Positions 9,543-20,035 of a stretch of DNA of 64,000 nt are shown piece after piece; position 1 is the first letter of the stretch; every line of letters starts with the position of its first letter. The notes under the pieces were generated by a model, which ran no database searches, had not been told where the DNA came from, and was given only the letters and a program-made list of their open reading frames with translations. Source of the DNA: Lactiplantibacillus plantarum EGD-AQ4 (GTDB taxonomy: Bacteria > Bacillota > Bacilli > Lactobacillales > Lactobacillaceae); assembly GCF_000463075.2 (NCBI RefSeq), contig NZ_AVAQ01000001.1, positions 310,001 through 374,000 on the forward strand. The letters are read 5' to 3'. The position numbers and the translations under genes were made by a program.

Positions 9543-9578
9543 AATTGGCCTGAATCCCGTTTCACCTAGGCGCTAACG

Positions 9579-9608
9579 TTGTTATTAACCCCTAAATCAT
9601 AGTATAAT
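9579..9608 (+). promoter_or_regulatory. Candidate promoter for the rnc-smc-ftsY group
   Basis: TTGTTA (9579-9584), 18-bp spacer, consensus TATAAT (9603-9608), 114 bases ahead of the rnc ATG and just after the acpP terminator. Confidence 0.5.
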
Positions 9609-9721
9609 GTTATGATACGCAATGGTTTGACAACGTGTTGCCATAACAAGCGTATTTTGATACCTAATCAGTACAACTGGGATTGACAGGCATTCAAACA
9701 AAATCTGAAAGGAAGTTTCAA

Positions 9722-10411
9722 ATGATAACTGAATTAGCTGCAATGCTCAAGGAACGTTTTGGCATTGTCTTTAATGATCCTGCGTTACTAGCAGAGGCCT
9801 TTACTCAGGCGTCTTATGTCAACGAACATCAGGACCAGCAATTAAAATATTATGAACGGGTCGAATTTTTGGGGGATGCCGTCTTGGAATTAGTGGTATC
9901 CGAATATTTATACAAACGTTATAAAGACATGCCCCAAGGCAAGTTGACTCGTTTACGGGCAGCGATGGTCTGCGAAGAAAGCTTCGCCAGCTTTGCCCGT
10001 GAATGTGACTTTCCAAAATATATTCGTCTAGGTAAGGGTGAACAAAAAGCACGTGCTTGGGAACGCGACTCACTCTTATGTGACATCTTCGAATCCTTCG
10101 TCGGTGCGCTCTATCTAGACCAAGGTCGCGAACCTGTTTTGAAGTTCGTTCATCAAGTCATTTTTCCAAAGTTGGATGAAGGACGTTTTGACGGCGTCTT
10201 CGATTATAAGACTACGTTACAGGAATACCTCCAACGTGACGGTGATGTGGCCATCGAATATCAGCTGATTGAGCAGGAAGGCCCAGCCAACGAACGCTCT
10301 TATGAGGTTGCCGTTGTTGCTGATGGACAAAAAATCGGCGAAGGTCGTGGCCATTCCAAGAAGGAAGCTGAGCAGAGTGCTGCTCGGCAAGCCTATTCAC
10401 AGCTACAATAA
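9722..10411 (+). CDS. rnc: Ribonuclease III
   Basis: A 229-residue double-strand-specific endoribonuclease for rRNA maturation and mRNA turnover. The RNase III signature ERVEFLGDAVLELVVSEYLY is near residues 38-57, the second catalytic acidic cluster (CDIFESFVGALYLD) near 120-133, and a C-terminal dsRNA-binding domain from about 155, ending GRGHSKKEAEQSAA. ATG 9722 after GAAAGGAAG was preferred over an in-frame TTG 13 codons upstream. It is followed by smc and ftsY, the conserved Firmicute order. Confidence 0.95.
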   Translation: MITELAAMLKERFGIVFNDPALLAEAFTQASYVNEHQDQQLKYYERVEFLGDAVLELVVSEYLYKRYKDMPQGKLTRLRAAMVCEESFASFARECDFPKYIRLGKGEQKARAWERDSLLCDIFESFVGALYLDQGREPVLKFVHQVIFPKLDEGRFDGVFDYKTTLQEYLQRDGDVAIEYQLIEQEGPANERSYEVAVVADGQKIGEGRGHSKKEAEQSAARQAYSQLQ

Positions 10412-10562
10412 CAATAAATCAACGATTGGGTGGACGCTTAGTGGCCGAAAATTGCAGGTTGTCATCAGTTGATGACGTACTGGTACTAGTCGCGTGTGAC
10501 TCACGATGCGATTACGACAGTGCGTGGGCGACTAAGTAGCAGCTGGTCAAGAAACCCGGAGC

Positions 10563-10595
10563 CGTCCGTTGCCTGCTCGTTTAAGTCAACGGACG
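10563..10595 (+). other. Stem-loop in the rnc-smc gap
   Basis: Perfect 9-bp arms (CGTCCGTTG 10563-10571 / CAACGGACG 10587-10595) with a 15-nt loop and no T run. It sits in the 258-base gap between rnc and smc. It could be a weak terminator, an RNase III processing site or chance. Confidence 0.35.
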
Positions 10596-10669
10596 TTTGC
10601 GGTGGTGCGTGCCATTAAACGGGCCAGCCCAATCCAAGACGACTAATAATTACAGGAAGTTTGTGTCGA

Positions 10670-13600
10670 ATGCAACTTAAATCATTAGAAATCAGTGGAT
10701 TCAAATCATTCGCTGATAAAACCAAAATTGATTTTCAAGCCGGAATGACGGGAATTGTCGGCCCAAACGGTAGTGGTAAGAGTAACATTATTGAAGCTAT
10801 TCGCTGGGTGCTTGGTGAGCAGGCGGTCAAAAGTCTGCGCGGAACCAAGATGACCGATGTGATTTTTGCCGGCTCGGCGAATCGCAAACCGTTAAATATG
10901 GCGAAAGTCACGATTACCTTTGATAATAGTGATCATTTTCTCCCGCTCGACTATGCTGAGGTCAGTATCACGCGGAAGCTCTTCCGCAATGGGGACAGCG
11001 ATTATTTAATTAATAATCAATCTTGTCGTTTGAAAGATATTACCAACTTGATGATTGATACCGGACTGGGTAAAGATTCATTTTCGGTGATTTCACAAGG
11101 CCGAGTCGAAGCCGTATTTAACGCCAAACCAGAAGACCGCCGTAGCATCATTGAAGACGTTGCGGGGGTGTTGAAATATAAAAAAGATAAGCTCACGACG
11201 GAAAATAAGCTGGCCGAAACGACCGATTATTTAGACCGCGTGAACGATATTATTGCTGAACTAAATCAGCAAAAAGGCCCGTTAGAAGAACAAGCCAGTT
11301 TGGCACGTGACTATCAGGACCAAAAACAAAAATATGATTATTTAGACCGTTCGCGGTTAGTCAAAAAGTTGACGATTGCTCATGACCAGTTGCAAGGGGT
11401 CAATAAAAAACTAACTGATGCAAAGGCGTTAGTCGCCAAGTATCAGCGAGACGTTGATGCTGGTGCCACTAAATTGGCCGAGCTTAAAACGCAACAAACG
11501 GCTGCCTTGAAGCACAAGGATGAATTAGCCGCTCAAAACCTCGATTTGACCAAGACCATTGAAAATACGCAGGGTCAGCAAGGAGTCGACGCAGAACGGC
11601 GGCAAAATCAACAATCTGAACAGGAACGCTTGAATACGACGCTGACGACGACTGAGCAACAGATTGCCGAACTGACCGAGCAACAGGGCCAGTTGCAGCA
11701 AACTCTGGCTGAACAACAGCACCAAGTTAAAACCTTAAAGGCAACGGTTGCCGAGTTGACGACGGCCACTAGTGCCGCTGGGCGTCAACAATTAGCGGAT
11801 GAGCTAGAGAAACTGCGCAATGCTTATATTGATGAGAAACAAATCCAGGCAGAATTGAATAACGAAGCCAAGAATTTAACCAAGCAACATCAACAATCAG
11901 GAACGCAGAGCAACGCCTTAGCTGAACGATTGGCCCAAGCGCAAGCTAACTTGAAACGAGTCCAGACGACGGTCGACGTGCATAATCGTGACCAGCGGGA
12001 TTTGGAAAATCAAGTCAATCAGCAACAGTCAAAACTAACGGCACAACAGGCGCAAGTTAAGCATAATGCTGAAGAAATCGATACCCAGCAACAACGCTGG
12101 TTGGATGCGGCCGGAATGATGCAACGTGAGAAATCGCGGTTAGAAGCCTTGCAAGCTGTTCAAGAACGCTATACGAATTTTTATGCGGGTGTCCGGATGG
12201 TCTTGCAACACCGGCAGCAATTCAGTGGCGTCGCCGGTGCGGTCTCAGAATTGCTGACCGTGCCAGCGCAGTACACGAAAGCGGTCGAAGTGGCGTTAGG
12301 TGGCCAGTTGCAAAACGTGGTCTGTGACACGCAACAAACGGCTAAAGCGGTCGTTAATTTCTTGAAGCAAAATCACGCTGGTCGGGCGACGTTTTTGCCG
12401 ATTGAACGAATCACCGCACGGCAATTGCCAGTTAATACGGAACACGAGCTGTTACAACAACCCGGCGTTTTAGGTGTTGCCAGTGAACTCGTCGATTGTG
12501 AACCACGGCTGATGGCAATCAAGCGCTATTTATTAGGCACGACCGCCATTGTGGATACGTTAGACCACGCCATGGCGATCTCACGCACGCGCCGTTTCAG
12601 ATGCAAACTGGTGACGGTCGATGGTGAAACGATTGCAGCCAGTGGTGCGATTACTGGTGGGGCGACGCGGCATGACGATAACGGCCTGTTGCAACAGCAG
12701 CAATCCGCTGAAAAGATTGCGGCCAATGTCCAACAAATGCAGTCCGAACTCGTCACCTACGAACAGGGACTGGCCAACTTGAAGAAAGCCAACCAGGATC
12801 TGACGGCGCAGGTCGAAACCTCACGCCAACAACTCAGCCAGCTTAAGGACCAACTTAGCCAAGTACAGGCCCAATTACAGGCTGCACAGACTGAACAGAC
12901 TCAGCTGAGTCGGCAAGCTAAAGCCTTAGCGTACGAGCAGCAGCAAGCACAAGCCGATGACAGTTACGATGAGTTGGTGGCGCGCAATCAACAGGCCCAA
13001 GCGGAGAATGCTAATAAGTTAGCTGATTATCAAGCTAAGATGGCGACCGTTCAGCAACAACAAACGGACTATGAAAGCTATCAACAAACTCAGGCTGCCA
13101 AGCTGCAGGCCCAACGTGAAGCGCTGATTACGGCGCAAGAGCACGCCAAACAGACGCAGCAACAGTTAACGCAATGTCAAACTAATTTGGCCCAAGCACA
13201 ACAGACTAAGCAACAAACCGAAGCAGACTTGGCCGCAATTCAAACGACGTTGGCCAGTCAACAGATGTCTGTGGCTGAACGTGATGCGGTCTTAAAGGAG
13301 GCCAAAGCGCAACAAACAGAGGTCCAAAAAGCACAAGCCACTTGTGAAAATCAATTGGCTACGCTCAATGACGATGTTGAAGCGTTATCGACCAAGCAAG
13401 TACGGTTGCAGCAATTAGCAGCCGCAGCGACGGATGACTATCGGCGCTTAGAACTCAGTCAGACGAAGCTGACCGGTGAAGTTGACCATGCGACGGCAGA
13501 TTTAGCCGAGAAGTATCAACTGACGGTTGCGGCCGCCCAGGAAGATGTCAGTCCACTGGAATTACCAGCCATTACCGAGCAATTAAAACTACTCAAACGG

Positions 13601-14227
13601 GGACTGGATGAAATTGGAACGGTTAACCTTGGGGCCATTGACGAGTTTGAGCGGGTCAAGGAACGCTTTGACTTCTTGAACAATCAAGCCAACGATTTGA
13701 AGGAAGCTAAGGAACATCTGTTACAAACGATGACTGACTTGGATACAACGGTTGCAACTCGTTTCAAAGCCGCCTTTGACCAAGTCGCCAGCGAATTCAG
13801 TACGATTTTTGAGCAAATGTTCGGTGGCGGTAAGGCTGAATTGATTTTAACGGATCCAGACCACTTATTGACCAGTGGGGTCGATATCATGGCCCAGCCA
13901 CCTGGTAAAAAATTCCAGCGACTGAGTCTCCTCTCTGGTGGGGAACGAGCGCTGACGGCGATTACGTTGCTGTTTGCCATTTTGGCAGTTCGGCCCGTGC
14001 CATTTAGTATTTTGGATGAGGCTGAAGCAGCCCTGGATGATGCCAATGTCGACCGTTTCAGTCAATATTTGAATGATTTCCAAACGGGGACACAATTCGT
14101 GATCATCACGCACCGTAAAGGAACGATGATGCACGCAGACGTGCTGTATGGGGTCACGATGGAAGAATCTGGCGTTTCTAAAATGGTTTCCGTCTCCTTG
14201 TCAGACTTGAAAGATAATCAAAATTAA
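10670..14227 (+). CDS. smc: Chromosome segregation protein SMC
   Basis: An 1185-residue condensin subunit. The N-terminal Walker A GPNGSGKSN is at 31-39; a glutamine/alanine-rich coiled coil (about 170-500), a hinge (about 505-660, rich in conserved glycines), a return coiled coil (about 680-1000), and a C-terminal head with LSGGERALTA (near 1087) and Walker B SILDEAEAALDD (near 1113). ATG 10670 lies ten bases after AGGAAG; the TTG at 10661 would be only one base away. It works with ScpA/ScpB, which are not in this window. Confidence 0.97.
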   Translation: MQLKSLEISGFKSFADKTKIDFQAGMTGIVGPNGSGKSNIIEAIRWVLGEQAVKSLRGTKMTDVIFAGSANRKPLNMAKVTITFDNSDHFLPLDYAEVSITRKLFRNGDSDYLINNQSCRLKDITNLMIDTGLGKDSFSVISQGRVEAVFNAKPEDRRSIIEDVAGVLKYKKDKLTTENKLAETTDYLDRVNDIIAELNQQKGPLEEQASLARDYQDQKQKYDYLDRSRLVKKLTIAHDQLQGVNKKLTDAKALVAKYQRDVDAGATKLAELKTQQTAALKHKDELAAQNLDLTKTIENTQGQQGVDAERRQNQQSEQERLNTTLTTTEQQIAELTEQQGQLQQTLAEQQHQVKTLKATVAELTTATSAAGRQQLADELEKLRNAYIDEKQIQAELNNEAKNLTKQHQQSGTQSNALAERLAQAQANLKRVQTTVDVHNRDQRDLENQVNQQQSKLTAQQAQVKHNAEEIDTQQQRWLDAAGMMQREKSRLEALQAVQERYTNFYAGVRMVLQHRQQFSGVAGAVSELLTVPAQYTKAVEVALGGQLQNVVCDTQQTAKAVVNFLKQNHAGRATFLPIERITARQLPVNTEHELLQQPGVLGVASELVDCEPRLMAIKRYLLGTTAIVDTLDHAMAISRTRRFRCKLVTVDGETIAASGAITGGATRHDDNGLLQQQQSAEKIAANVQQMQSELVTYEQGLANLKKANQDLTAQVETSRQQLSQLKDQLSQVQAQLQAAQTEQTQLSRQAKALAYEQQQAQADDSYDELVARNQQAQAENANKLADYQAKMATVQQQQTDYESYQQTQAAKLQAQREALITAQEHAKQTQQQLTQCQTNLAQAQQTKQQTEADLAAIQTTLASQQMSVAERDAVLKEAKAQQTEVQKAQATCENQLATLNDDVEALSTKQVRLQQLAAAATDDYRRLELSQTKLTGEVDHATADLAEKYQLTVAAAQEDVSPLELPAITEQLKLLKRGLDEIGTVNLGAIDEFERVKERFDFLNNQANDLKEAKEHLLQTMTDLDTTVATRFKAAFDQVASEFSTIFEQMFGGGKAELILTDPDHLLTSGVDIMAQPPGKKFQRLSLLSGGERALTAITLLFAILAVRPVPFSILDEAEAALDDANVDRFSQYLNDFQTGTQFVIITHRKGTMMHADVLYGVTMEESGVSKMVSVSLSDLKDNQN

Positions 14228-14248
14228 CTTAAAAGGGAAGTGTTACAG

Positions 14249-15850
14249 ATGGGATTATTTAGTCGTTTAAAAAAAGCGTTCAGCTTGCCTGAATCCGATG
14301 ACTCACAAGCCAATTCGACGGCGAGTGCTGCTTCTGAAACGGCGAGTCAAGCGTCGGCACCTACTTCTGCGGCTAGCGATGGGTCGTCCCAACAATCAAC
14401 AACGGCGGTCAATGAGACGACTGCGTCTGAAAGTAGCGCCAATGCGAGTGCTGCTGACAGTGCTAGTGCTGAAAGCCAGCACGCACCAGTCGATGTGAGT
14501 GAAGCTGATGCTGGTGAAGCAACAGTTGAGGCCCAACCGGACGCACAATCTCAAGTCAATGTTGAACCAACTGAACAGTCGGCAGCGGCCAGTGAAGGGG
14601 CGGATGCGACCGTTTCAGCTACGCCACTAACGGCTAGCGAAATGGTGGCCCAGTCTTTGGCGGCCTTACGTGAATCAGCCGCTCAAGCTGAAACGGCCAA
14701 AACCAGTGAAGCGCTAGTTTCCAGCGAGACGTCGGTAGCTAGTCAGCCAGAGTCAGTTGAGTCCGTGGCTTCTCAAGTTGCGACCCAATCGGCCGATACC
14801 GTGACTGACCAGCAATCTACGACTGAAACCACGCCAACAGTTGAAAACACGGAAGCGTCGTCAGAATCTGAATCGCCAGCAACGACTGCGGAAGCCGAAG
14901 CCAGTGACGAACCAACCGAAGCGGAACGGTATGACCGCGGCTTGAAAAAGTCACGCAAGACGTTCGGGGACCGCATCAATGCGTTCCTAGCGAACTTCCG
15001 GCACGTCGATGAAGCGTTCTTTGACGACCTGGAAGATACCCTGATTGAGTCCGATGTTGGTTACGAAACGGCGATGCGCATTAGTGATGAGCTACGTGAT
15101 GAGGTCAAACTCAAGAATGCGAAGAGCAAGAAAGAAATTTCGAGCGTTATCGTTGAAAAGCTAGTCGATATGTATGGTGAAGCCGGTGAAGGCGAAGATA
15201 ATTCGATTCACATGGCTGCCAGTGGCCCAACGGTGATTTTATTCGTCGGGGTCAATGGGGCCGGTAAGACGACTACCATCGGTAAAATGGCCAATATGTA
15301 TAAGCAACAGGGCAAAAAAGTCCTGTTGGCAGCTTGTGATACCTTTAGAGCCGGGGCCATCCAGCAGTTACAAGTCTGGGGGCAACGAGATGGGGTTGAC
15401 GTCGTCGCTAAGGCCGAGAAGAGTGATCCAGCCTCGGTCTGCTTCGATGCCGTCAAAAAGGCTAAGGCCGAAGATTACGATGTCCTATTTGTTGATACTG
15501 CCGGGCGTTTGCAAAACAAAGTCAACTTGATGAATGAGCTGGAAAAGATCAAGCGGGTCATCACTCGTGAAATTCCGGACGCACCCCATGAAGTTTTACT
15601 GGTCTTAGACGCAACCACCGGACAAAATGCCTTGAATCAGGCGAAGTTGTTTAAACAATCAACGGATGTTAGTGGAATCGTCCTGACGAAACTCGATGGG
15701 ACAGCTCGTGGTGGGATCGTACTGGCGATTCGTAATGAGTTACATCTTGCCGTCAAGTACGTTGGTTTGGGCGAAAAGGTGACCGATTTACGACCATTCA
15801 ATGCCAACGACTTTGTCTATGGATTGTTCAAGGATATTATTACTGGCTAA
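14249..15850 (+). CDS. ftsY: Signal recognition particle receptor FtsY
   Basis: A 533-residue SRP receptor GTPase. The NG domain starts near residue 225 ([14 protein letters not shown]) and has the P-loop GVNGAGKTT near 334, DTAGRL, and [10 protein letters not shown]. The first 15 residues ([11 protein letters not shown]) can form a membrane-binding helix. Between them lies a roughly 200-residue acidic, Ser/Ala/Thr/Glu-rich low-complexity linker, longer than in Bacillus FtsY. ATG 14249 follows GGGAAG; the in-frame GTG at 14240 is too close to it. Co-directional with smc upstream and ylxM-ffh downstream. Confidence 0.95.
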   Translation: MGLFSRLKKAFSLPESDDSQANSTASAASETASQASAPTSAASDGSSQQSTTAVNETTASESSANASAADSASAESQHAPVDVSEADAGEATVEAQPDAQSQVNVEPTEQSAAASEGADATVSATPLTASEMVAQSLAALRESAAQAETAKTSEALVSSETSVASQPESVESVASQVATQSADTVTDQQSTTETTPTVENTEASSESESPATTAEAEASDEPTEAERYDRGLKKSRKTFGDRINAFLANFRHVDEAFFDDLEDTLIESDVGYETAMRISDELRDEVKLKNAKSKKEISSVIVEKLVDMYGEAGEGEDNSIHMAASGPTVILFVGVNGAGKTTTIGKMANMYKQQGKKVLLAACDTFRAGAIQQLQVWGQRDGVDVVAKAEKSDPASVCFDAVKKAKAEDYDVLFVDTAGRLQNKVNLMNELEKIKRVITREIPDAPHEVLLVLDATTGQNALNQAKLFKQSTDVSGIVLTKLDGTARGGIVLAIRNELHLAVKYVGLGEKVTDLRPFNANDFVYGLFKDIITG

Positions 15851-15878
15851 TCGCTGTTAAAACGTATTTAGCTAACCA

Positions 15879-15922
15879 TAAATGGTAATCGTTCCGGTCG
15901 GGGATGATTGCCATTTATTTTT
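15879..15922 (+). terminator. Terminator after ftsY
   Basis: A stem of about 12 bp with wobble (TAAATGGTAATC 15879-15890 / GATTGCCATTTA 15906-15917) followed by TTTTT. Confidence 0.75.
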
Positions 15923-16015
15923 AGCTGAAATCGCGACTGATAGTTGACGAATGCCGATAAAATCGGTACTCTTATTTAGTGTGTAGTCTGTGATTATGAG
16001 CGTGAGGAGTCCCGC

Positions 16016-16363
16016 ATGGAAATTGAAAAAAATTATCGAATCAATTCGTTATTTGAGTTCTACGAGCCCTTGTTAACGAACAAGCAAAAAGAATATATTC
16101 AACTGTACTACGCTGACGACTATTCCTTAGGCGAGATTGCAGCGGAGTTCTCCGTTTCACGGCAGGCCGTGTATGATAATATCAAACGGACGGAAAAAAT
16201 CTTAGAAGGTTACGAAGCTAAGCTGCACCTCTACAAGGACTTCGTGGAACGTAATCATGAAGTCGACGCGATCTCTGACTATATTAAGCAACATTATCAT
16301 GGGGATACCCAGTTAATTAAGATGATTCAACAACTAGTCAACTTAGAAGCTGACTCAGAATAA
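16016..16363 (+). CDS. ylxM: YlxM/p13-like DNA-binding protein, SRP-associated
   Basis: A 115-residue protein with a sigma-factor-like helix-turn-helix ([20 protein letters not shown], about residues 37-56) preceded by the family pattern [16 protein letters not shown]. Members of this family lie ahead of ffh and in streptococci affect SRP function. GAGGAGT precedes the ATG. Length is typical. It lies 22 bases ahead of ffh, so the two are likely co-transcribed. Confidence 0.9.
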   Translation: MEIEKNYRINSLFEFYEPLLTNKQKEYIQLYYADDYSLGEIAAEFSVSRQAVYDNIKRTEKILEGYEAKLHLYKDFVERNHEVDAISDYIKQHYHGDTQLIKMIQQLVNLEADSE

Positions 16364-16385
16364 TAATAAAGGTTAGGTGACACCA

Positions 16386-17840
16386 ATGGCATTTGAAGGC
16401 CTAACGGAACGTTTACAAAAAGCGATGACCAATTTACGGCGCAAAGGAAAGATCTCGGAAAGCGATTTACGAGCCACGATGCGCGAAATTCGGTTAGCCT
16501 TACTGGAAGCCGACGTTAACTTTACGGTGGTTAAGGATTTTGTTAAAACGGTTCGCGAACGCGCGCTCGGCGCAAAGGTGCTGGAAGGGTTAAATCCAGC
16601 ACAACAAATTGTGAAAATCGTTGATGAAGAATTAACGAAAACGATGGGTGAAAAAGCGGTTCCGCTGAATAAATCACCTAAAATTCCAACCGTTATCATG
16701 ATGGCCGGACTTCAAGGGGCCGGGAAAACGACGACGGTCGGTAAATTAGCCCTGAAGTTGAAAAACGAGCAAAAGGCACGGCCGTTAATGATTGCGGCTG
16801 ACGTTTACCGGCCCGCTGCGATTGAACAATTGCAACAGGTTGGTCAGCAGATCGACGTGCCAGTCTTCCAATTAGGGACCGATGTCGATCCCGTAGAAAT
16901 CGTTCGTCAAGGGATGGCGCAAGCCCAAGAAAATCATAACGATTACGTCTTCATTGATACGGCTGGTCGTTTACAGATCGATGAACAGCTGATGAATGAA
17001 TTGGCCAACATCAAAGATTTAGTTCATCCAGATGAAATTTTGCTGGTTATCGATGCGATGACTGGGCAAAACGCCGTTAATACTGCCGAAGGGTTTAACG
17101 ACAAGCTCGACGTTACTGGGGTCGTTTTGACTAAGTTAGATGGTGATACCCGTGGTGGGGCCGCCTTATCAATTCGTGCCGTGACAGGTAAGCCAATCAA
17201 GTTCGTTGGTCAAGGTGAAAAGATGACCGACTTGGATGTCTTCCACCCAGATCGGATGGCAGACCGAATCCTTGGTATGGGTGACATGCTGACGCTGATC
17301 GAAAAAGCGCAACAGCAATACGATGAAAAGCAAGCCGAAGAAATGAACCTGAAGATTCAGGAGAATACCTTTGACTTTAACGACTTCATCGACCAATTGG
17401 ACCAAGTTGACAAGATGGGAAACATGGAAGACATCATGAAGATGATTCCCGGAATGGCCAACAACCCAGCCATGAAGAACCTGAATATGGATCCCAAAGA
17501 TATTGCGCATATTCGTGCAATCGTCTATTCGATGACTAAGGCTGAGAAGGCCGACCCGGACCTACTAAATCCGTCACGTCGTCGGCGAATCGCGGCCGGT
17601 TCTGGACGCCCAATTCATGAAGTCAATCGGATGATCAAACAATTTAATCAGACCAAGAAAATGATGAATCAAATGTCCAAGGGGAACTTCTCCGGTATGG
17701 AAGGTCTCATGGGCGGTGCAAATGGCGGTGGCGGCATCGGTGGTAAGATGCAGCAAATGGCGATGAAGCGGATGGTTCGTCAGACAAAGAAGAAAAAACA
17801 AAAGCGGTTAGCTAAGGCGATGCGCCGTCGCAAACGCTAA
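16386..17840 (+). CDS. ffh: Signal recognition particle protein Ffh (SRP54)
   Basis: A 484-residue GTPase that, with the 4.5S/scRNA, binds signal peptides and docks on FtsY. N domain (about 1-90), G domain with GLQGAGKTT near 108, DTAGRLQ, and TKLDGDTRGG, then a methionine-rich M domain (about 300-455: GMANNPAMKNLNM, MIKQFNQTKKMMNQM) and a basic, glycine-rich tail. ATG 16386 was chosen over GTG 16377. No SRP RNA gene was seen in the window. Confidence 0.96.
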   Translation: MAFEGLTERLQKAMTNLRRKGKISESDLRATMREIRLALLEADVNFTVVKDFVKTVRERALGAKVLEGLNPAQQIVKIVDEELTKTMGEKAVPLNKSPKIPTVIMMAGLQGAGKTTTVGKLALKLKNEQKARPLMIAADVYRPAAIEQLQQVGQQIDVPVFQLGTDVDPVEIVRQGMAQAQENHNDYVFIDTAGRLQIDEQLMNELANIKDLVHPDEILLVIDAMTGQNAVNTAEGFNDKLDVTGVVLTKLDGDTRGGAALSIRAVTGKPIKFVGQGEKMTDLDVFHPDRMADRILGMGDMLTLIEKAQQQYDEKQAEEMNLKIQENTFDFNDFIDQLDQVDKMGNMEDIMKMIPGMANNPAMKNLNMDPKDIAHIRAIVYSMTKAEKADPDLLNPSRRRRIAAGSGRPIHEVNRMIKQFNQTKKMMNQMSKGNFSGMEGLMGGANGGGGIGGKMQQMAMKRMVRQTKKKKQKRLAKAMRRRKR

Positions 17841-17875
17841 TCAGTAAGAATTTTTAGCCTGTCAAGAAAAAGTCC

Positions 17876-17904
17876 TTTACAAGCTATTGATTTACTGGTA
17901 TATT
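17876..17904 (+). promoter_or_regulatory. Promoter for rpsP
   Basis: TTTACA (17876-17881), a 17-bp spacer, and TATATT (17899-17904), 33 bases ahead of the rpsP ATG. Good match to a housekeeping promoter. Confidence 0.65.
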
Positions 17905-17936
17905 ATTACCTGTTAAAGAATTCGGGAGGTGTTTAA

Positions 17937-18209
17937 ATGTCAGTCAAGATTCGTCTAAAGCGGATGGGTTCAAAGAAAAATCCATTTTACCGGATTGTTG
18001 TCGCAGATTCACGTTCACCACGTGATGGTCGTTTTATCGCCCAAGTCGGCACATACAACCCACTTACTGAACCAGCCCAAGTTAAGCTTGAAGAGGAAGA
18101 TATCCTCGGTTGGTTGAACAATGGTGCCCAACCTTCAGATACGGTTAAGAATATCTTATCCAAGGCCGGTATCATGAAGAAGTACCACGAAGCTAAGTTC
18201 ACTAAATAA
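17937..18209 (+). CDS. rpsP: 30S ribosomal protein S16
   Basis: A 90-residue basic protein starting [26 protein letters not shown], the S16 hallmark, full length. GGAGG lies seven bases ahead of the ATG. First gene of rpsP-khpA, under its own promoter, followed by khpA after 17 bases. Confidence 0.97.
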   Translation: MSVKIRLKRMGSKKNPFYRIVVADSRSPRDGRFIAQVGTYNPLTEPAQVKLEEEDILGWLNNGAQPSDTVKNILSKAGIMKKYHEAKFTK

Positions 18210-18226
18210 TAAAGCGGTAATAGATC

Positions 18227-18484
18227 ATGGCAGATATTAAAGCTTTAATCATCACAGTTGTTACCCCGTTAGTTCAATACCCGGACGATATTCAAGTCGA
18301 CTTCAAGGAAACCACACGGTACCTTGAATACAACTTGACGGTTAACGCCGAAGATATTGGTCGGGTCATTGGCCGACAGGGACGGGTTGCTTCCGCAATT
18401 CGGACGATTGTGTATAGTGTCCGAGTTTCGGGACCAAAACGTGTCCGGCTTACGATCGAAGACGGACAACAAAAAAACTCTTGA
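18227..18484 (+). CDS. khpA: KH-domain RNA-binding protein KhpA (YlqC)
   Basis: An 85-residue protein made almost wholly of one KH domain; the GxxG loop is GRQG in VIGRQGRVASAIRT (about residues 48-61). KhpA pairs with KhpB/Jag in Firmicutes and influences small-RNA stability and cell elongation. The weak AAAGCGG lies ahead of the ATG. The rho-independent terminator begins inside its last codons, so the end of the gene also encodes the stem. Confidence 0.92.
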   Translation: MADIKALIITVVTPLVQYPDDIQVDFKETTRYLEYNLTVNAEDIGRVIGRQGRVASAIRTIVYSVRVSGPKRVRLTIEDGQQKNS

Positions 18485-18517
18485 GCGAAGCAGTGATGTT
18501 TTGTTTAAGAGTTTTTT
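18472..18517 (+). terminator. Terminator overlapping the khpA stop
   Basis: A perfect 11-bp stem (AAAAAACTCTT 18472-18482 / AAGAGTTTTTT 18507-18517). The left arm lies in the khpA coding sequence. Confidence 0.75.
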
Positions 18518-18669
18518 ATTATCCTCGAAGCAATCGCCAAGCTAGTCCGAGACCGGAATAGTCTAAATAGCGTTTGTCGCCGGATGGTCAGAGTGGGTGC
18601 TTGATTGGCATCAGATGTGTTAAAATAATTTACTTAGTCATTGAGATGAAATGAGGAGGCAGGTAACGC

Positions 18670-19194
18670 ATGGATTACTATCGTGTTGGAACCCTAGTTA
18701 ATACCCACGGCATTCGTGGTGAAGTGAAGGTCGTCGTCGTGACTGATTTTCCTGAAGAACGCTTCAAAGTCGGACAACAACTAGTCCTGTTTAAGTCGCC
18801 AGATGTAACGACTGGTGGTGTCACGGTCACTGTTGCAAAAGCACGCGAACAAAAAGGACTCTATTTTCTGACCTTTAAAGGTTTGGACAATATCAATGAT
18901 GTTGAAGGTTATAAGGGGTGGACAATCAAAGTGCCTGCCGAAGCCTTGCATCAATTACCAGCTGGTGAGTATTACTATCACCAAATCGTCGGTTTAAACG
19001 TTGTGACGACTGATGACGAGCCACTGGGAACGATTAAGGAGATCTTGTCACCAGGCGCCAACGATGTCTGGGTCGTGAAACGAGCACACGGACAAGCAGA
19101 CGTGTTGTTACCGAAAATTCCGCAGGTCATCAAAAATGTTGATCTGGATGCGGGAGTTGTGACGGTTGAGCTAATGGAAGGGCTGATTGATTAA
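18670..19194 (+). CDS. rimM: 16S rRNA processing protein RimM
   Basis: A 174-residue 30S maturation factor that binds S19. N-terminal beta-barrel with the family start [18 protein letters not shown], then a PRC-barrel domain from about residue 95 ([14 protein letters not shown]) ending in LLPKIPQVI and VELMEGLID. Full length. GAGGAGGC precedes the ATG. Its stop overlaps the trmD start, so the two are translationally coupled. Confidence 0.95.
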   Translation: MDYYRVGTLVNTHGIRGEVKVVVVTDFPEERFKVGQQLVLFKSPDVTTGGVTVTVAKAREQKGLYFLTFKGLDNINDVEGYKGWTIKVPAEALHQLPAGEYYYHQIVGLNVVTTDDEPLGTIKEILSPGANDVWVVKRAHGQADVLLPKIPQVIKNVDLDAGVVTVELMEGLID

Positions 19195-19934
19195 TGCAAA
19201 TCGATATTTTAAGCCTGTTTCCAGAGATGTTTGCTGGGCCGCTGCACGAATCGATGATTGGCAACGCCATCGAAAATCAGGTCATTAACGTGGATGTGAC
19301 GAATTTTCGTGATTTTACGACCGATAAGCACAACCATGTCGATGACTATCCATACGGCGGTGGCGCTGGCATGTTGCTACAGCCACAACCGATTTTTGAT
19401 GCATTGGCGAGTGTTCAGGAGAAGCATCCGCAACCCGGACGCGTGATCTTACTTGATCCAGCCGGGGTCCAGTTCAATCAACACGTCGCTGAGGACTTCG
19501 CTAAAGAAGATCACCTAACCTTCATCTGTGGCCATTACGAAGGCTATGATGAACGGATTCGGTCATTAGTCACGGATGAAGTCTCATTAGGCGATTATGT
19601 CTTAACTGGTGGCGAACTCGGCGCAATGGTAATGATTGACGCTACGGTTCGTTTGTTACCAGGCGTGTTGGGGAATGAGGACTCCGCACCGGGGGATTCG
19701 TTCTCAAGCGGCTTGTTGGAATATCCCCAATACACACGTCCCGCTGATTTTCGGGGTATGAAAGTCCCTGACATCCTACTCAGTGGCGATCACGGTAAGA
19801 TCGATGACTGGCGTTTAGAACAAGCGCTTAAACGTACCTATGAACGGCGGCCTGATATGTTGGCGGGTTTGTCGTTGTCTGGCAAGGCGCGGCAGATGCT
19901 GGCTGAGATCAAATCGGACGCGGAACAAGCATAG
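19194..19934 (+). CDS. trmD: tRNA (guanine-N1-)-methyltransferase TrmD
   Basis: A 246-residue SPOUT methyltransferase making m1G37 in tRNA and so preventing frameshifting. Knot motifs: [11 protein letters not shown] (about 109-119) and [13 protein letters not shown] (about 132-144). N-terminal ILSLFPEMF and GGGAGM(L) near 58 are also typical. Its ATG overlaps the rimM stop. The rimM-trmD-rplS order is the usual one. Confidence 0.96.
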   Translation: MQIDILSLFPEMFAGPLHESMIGNAIENQVINVDVTNFRDFTTDKHNHVDDYPYGGGAGMLLQPQPIFDALASVQEKHPQPGRVILLDPAGVQFNQHVAEDFAKEDHLTFICGHYEGYDERIRSLVTDEVSLGDYVLTGGELGAMVMIDATVRLLPGVLGNEDSAPGDSFSSGLLEYPQYTRPADFRGMKVPDILLSGDHGKIDDWRLEQALKRTYERRPDMLAGLSLSGKARQMLAEIKSDAEQA

Positions 19935-19972
19935 CACGTGAGCACCAGTCTGATGAAAAAGTTAAGAAAAAC

Positions 19973-20002
19973 TTGCACGTCCGGTCGCGGATGTGGTATT
20001 CT
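19973..20002 (+). promoter_or_regulatory. Candidate promoter for rplS
   Basis: TTGCAC (19973-19978), an 18-bp spacer, and TATTCT (19997-20002) preceded by TGG (extended -10). It gives an untranslated leader of about 70 bases. Confidence 0.55.
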
Positions 20003-20035
20003 ATTTATTGGCTATTGTGCCCATTAACGATGTTC

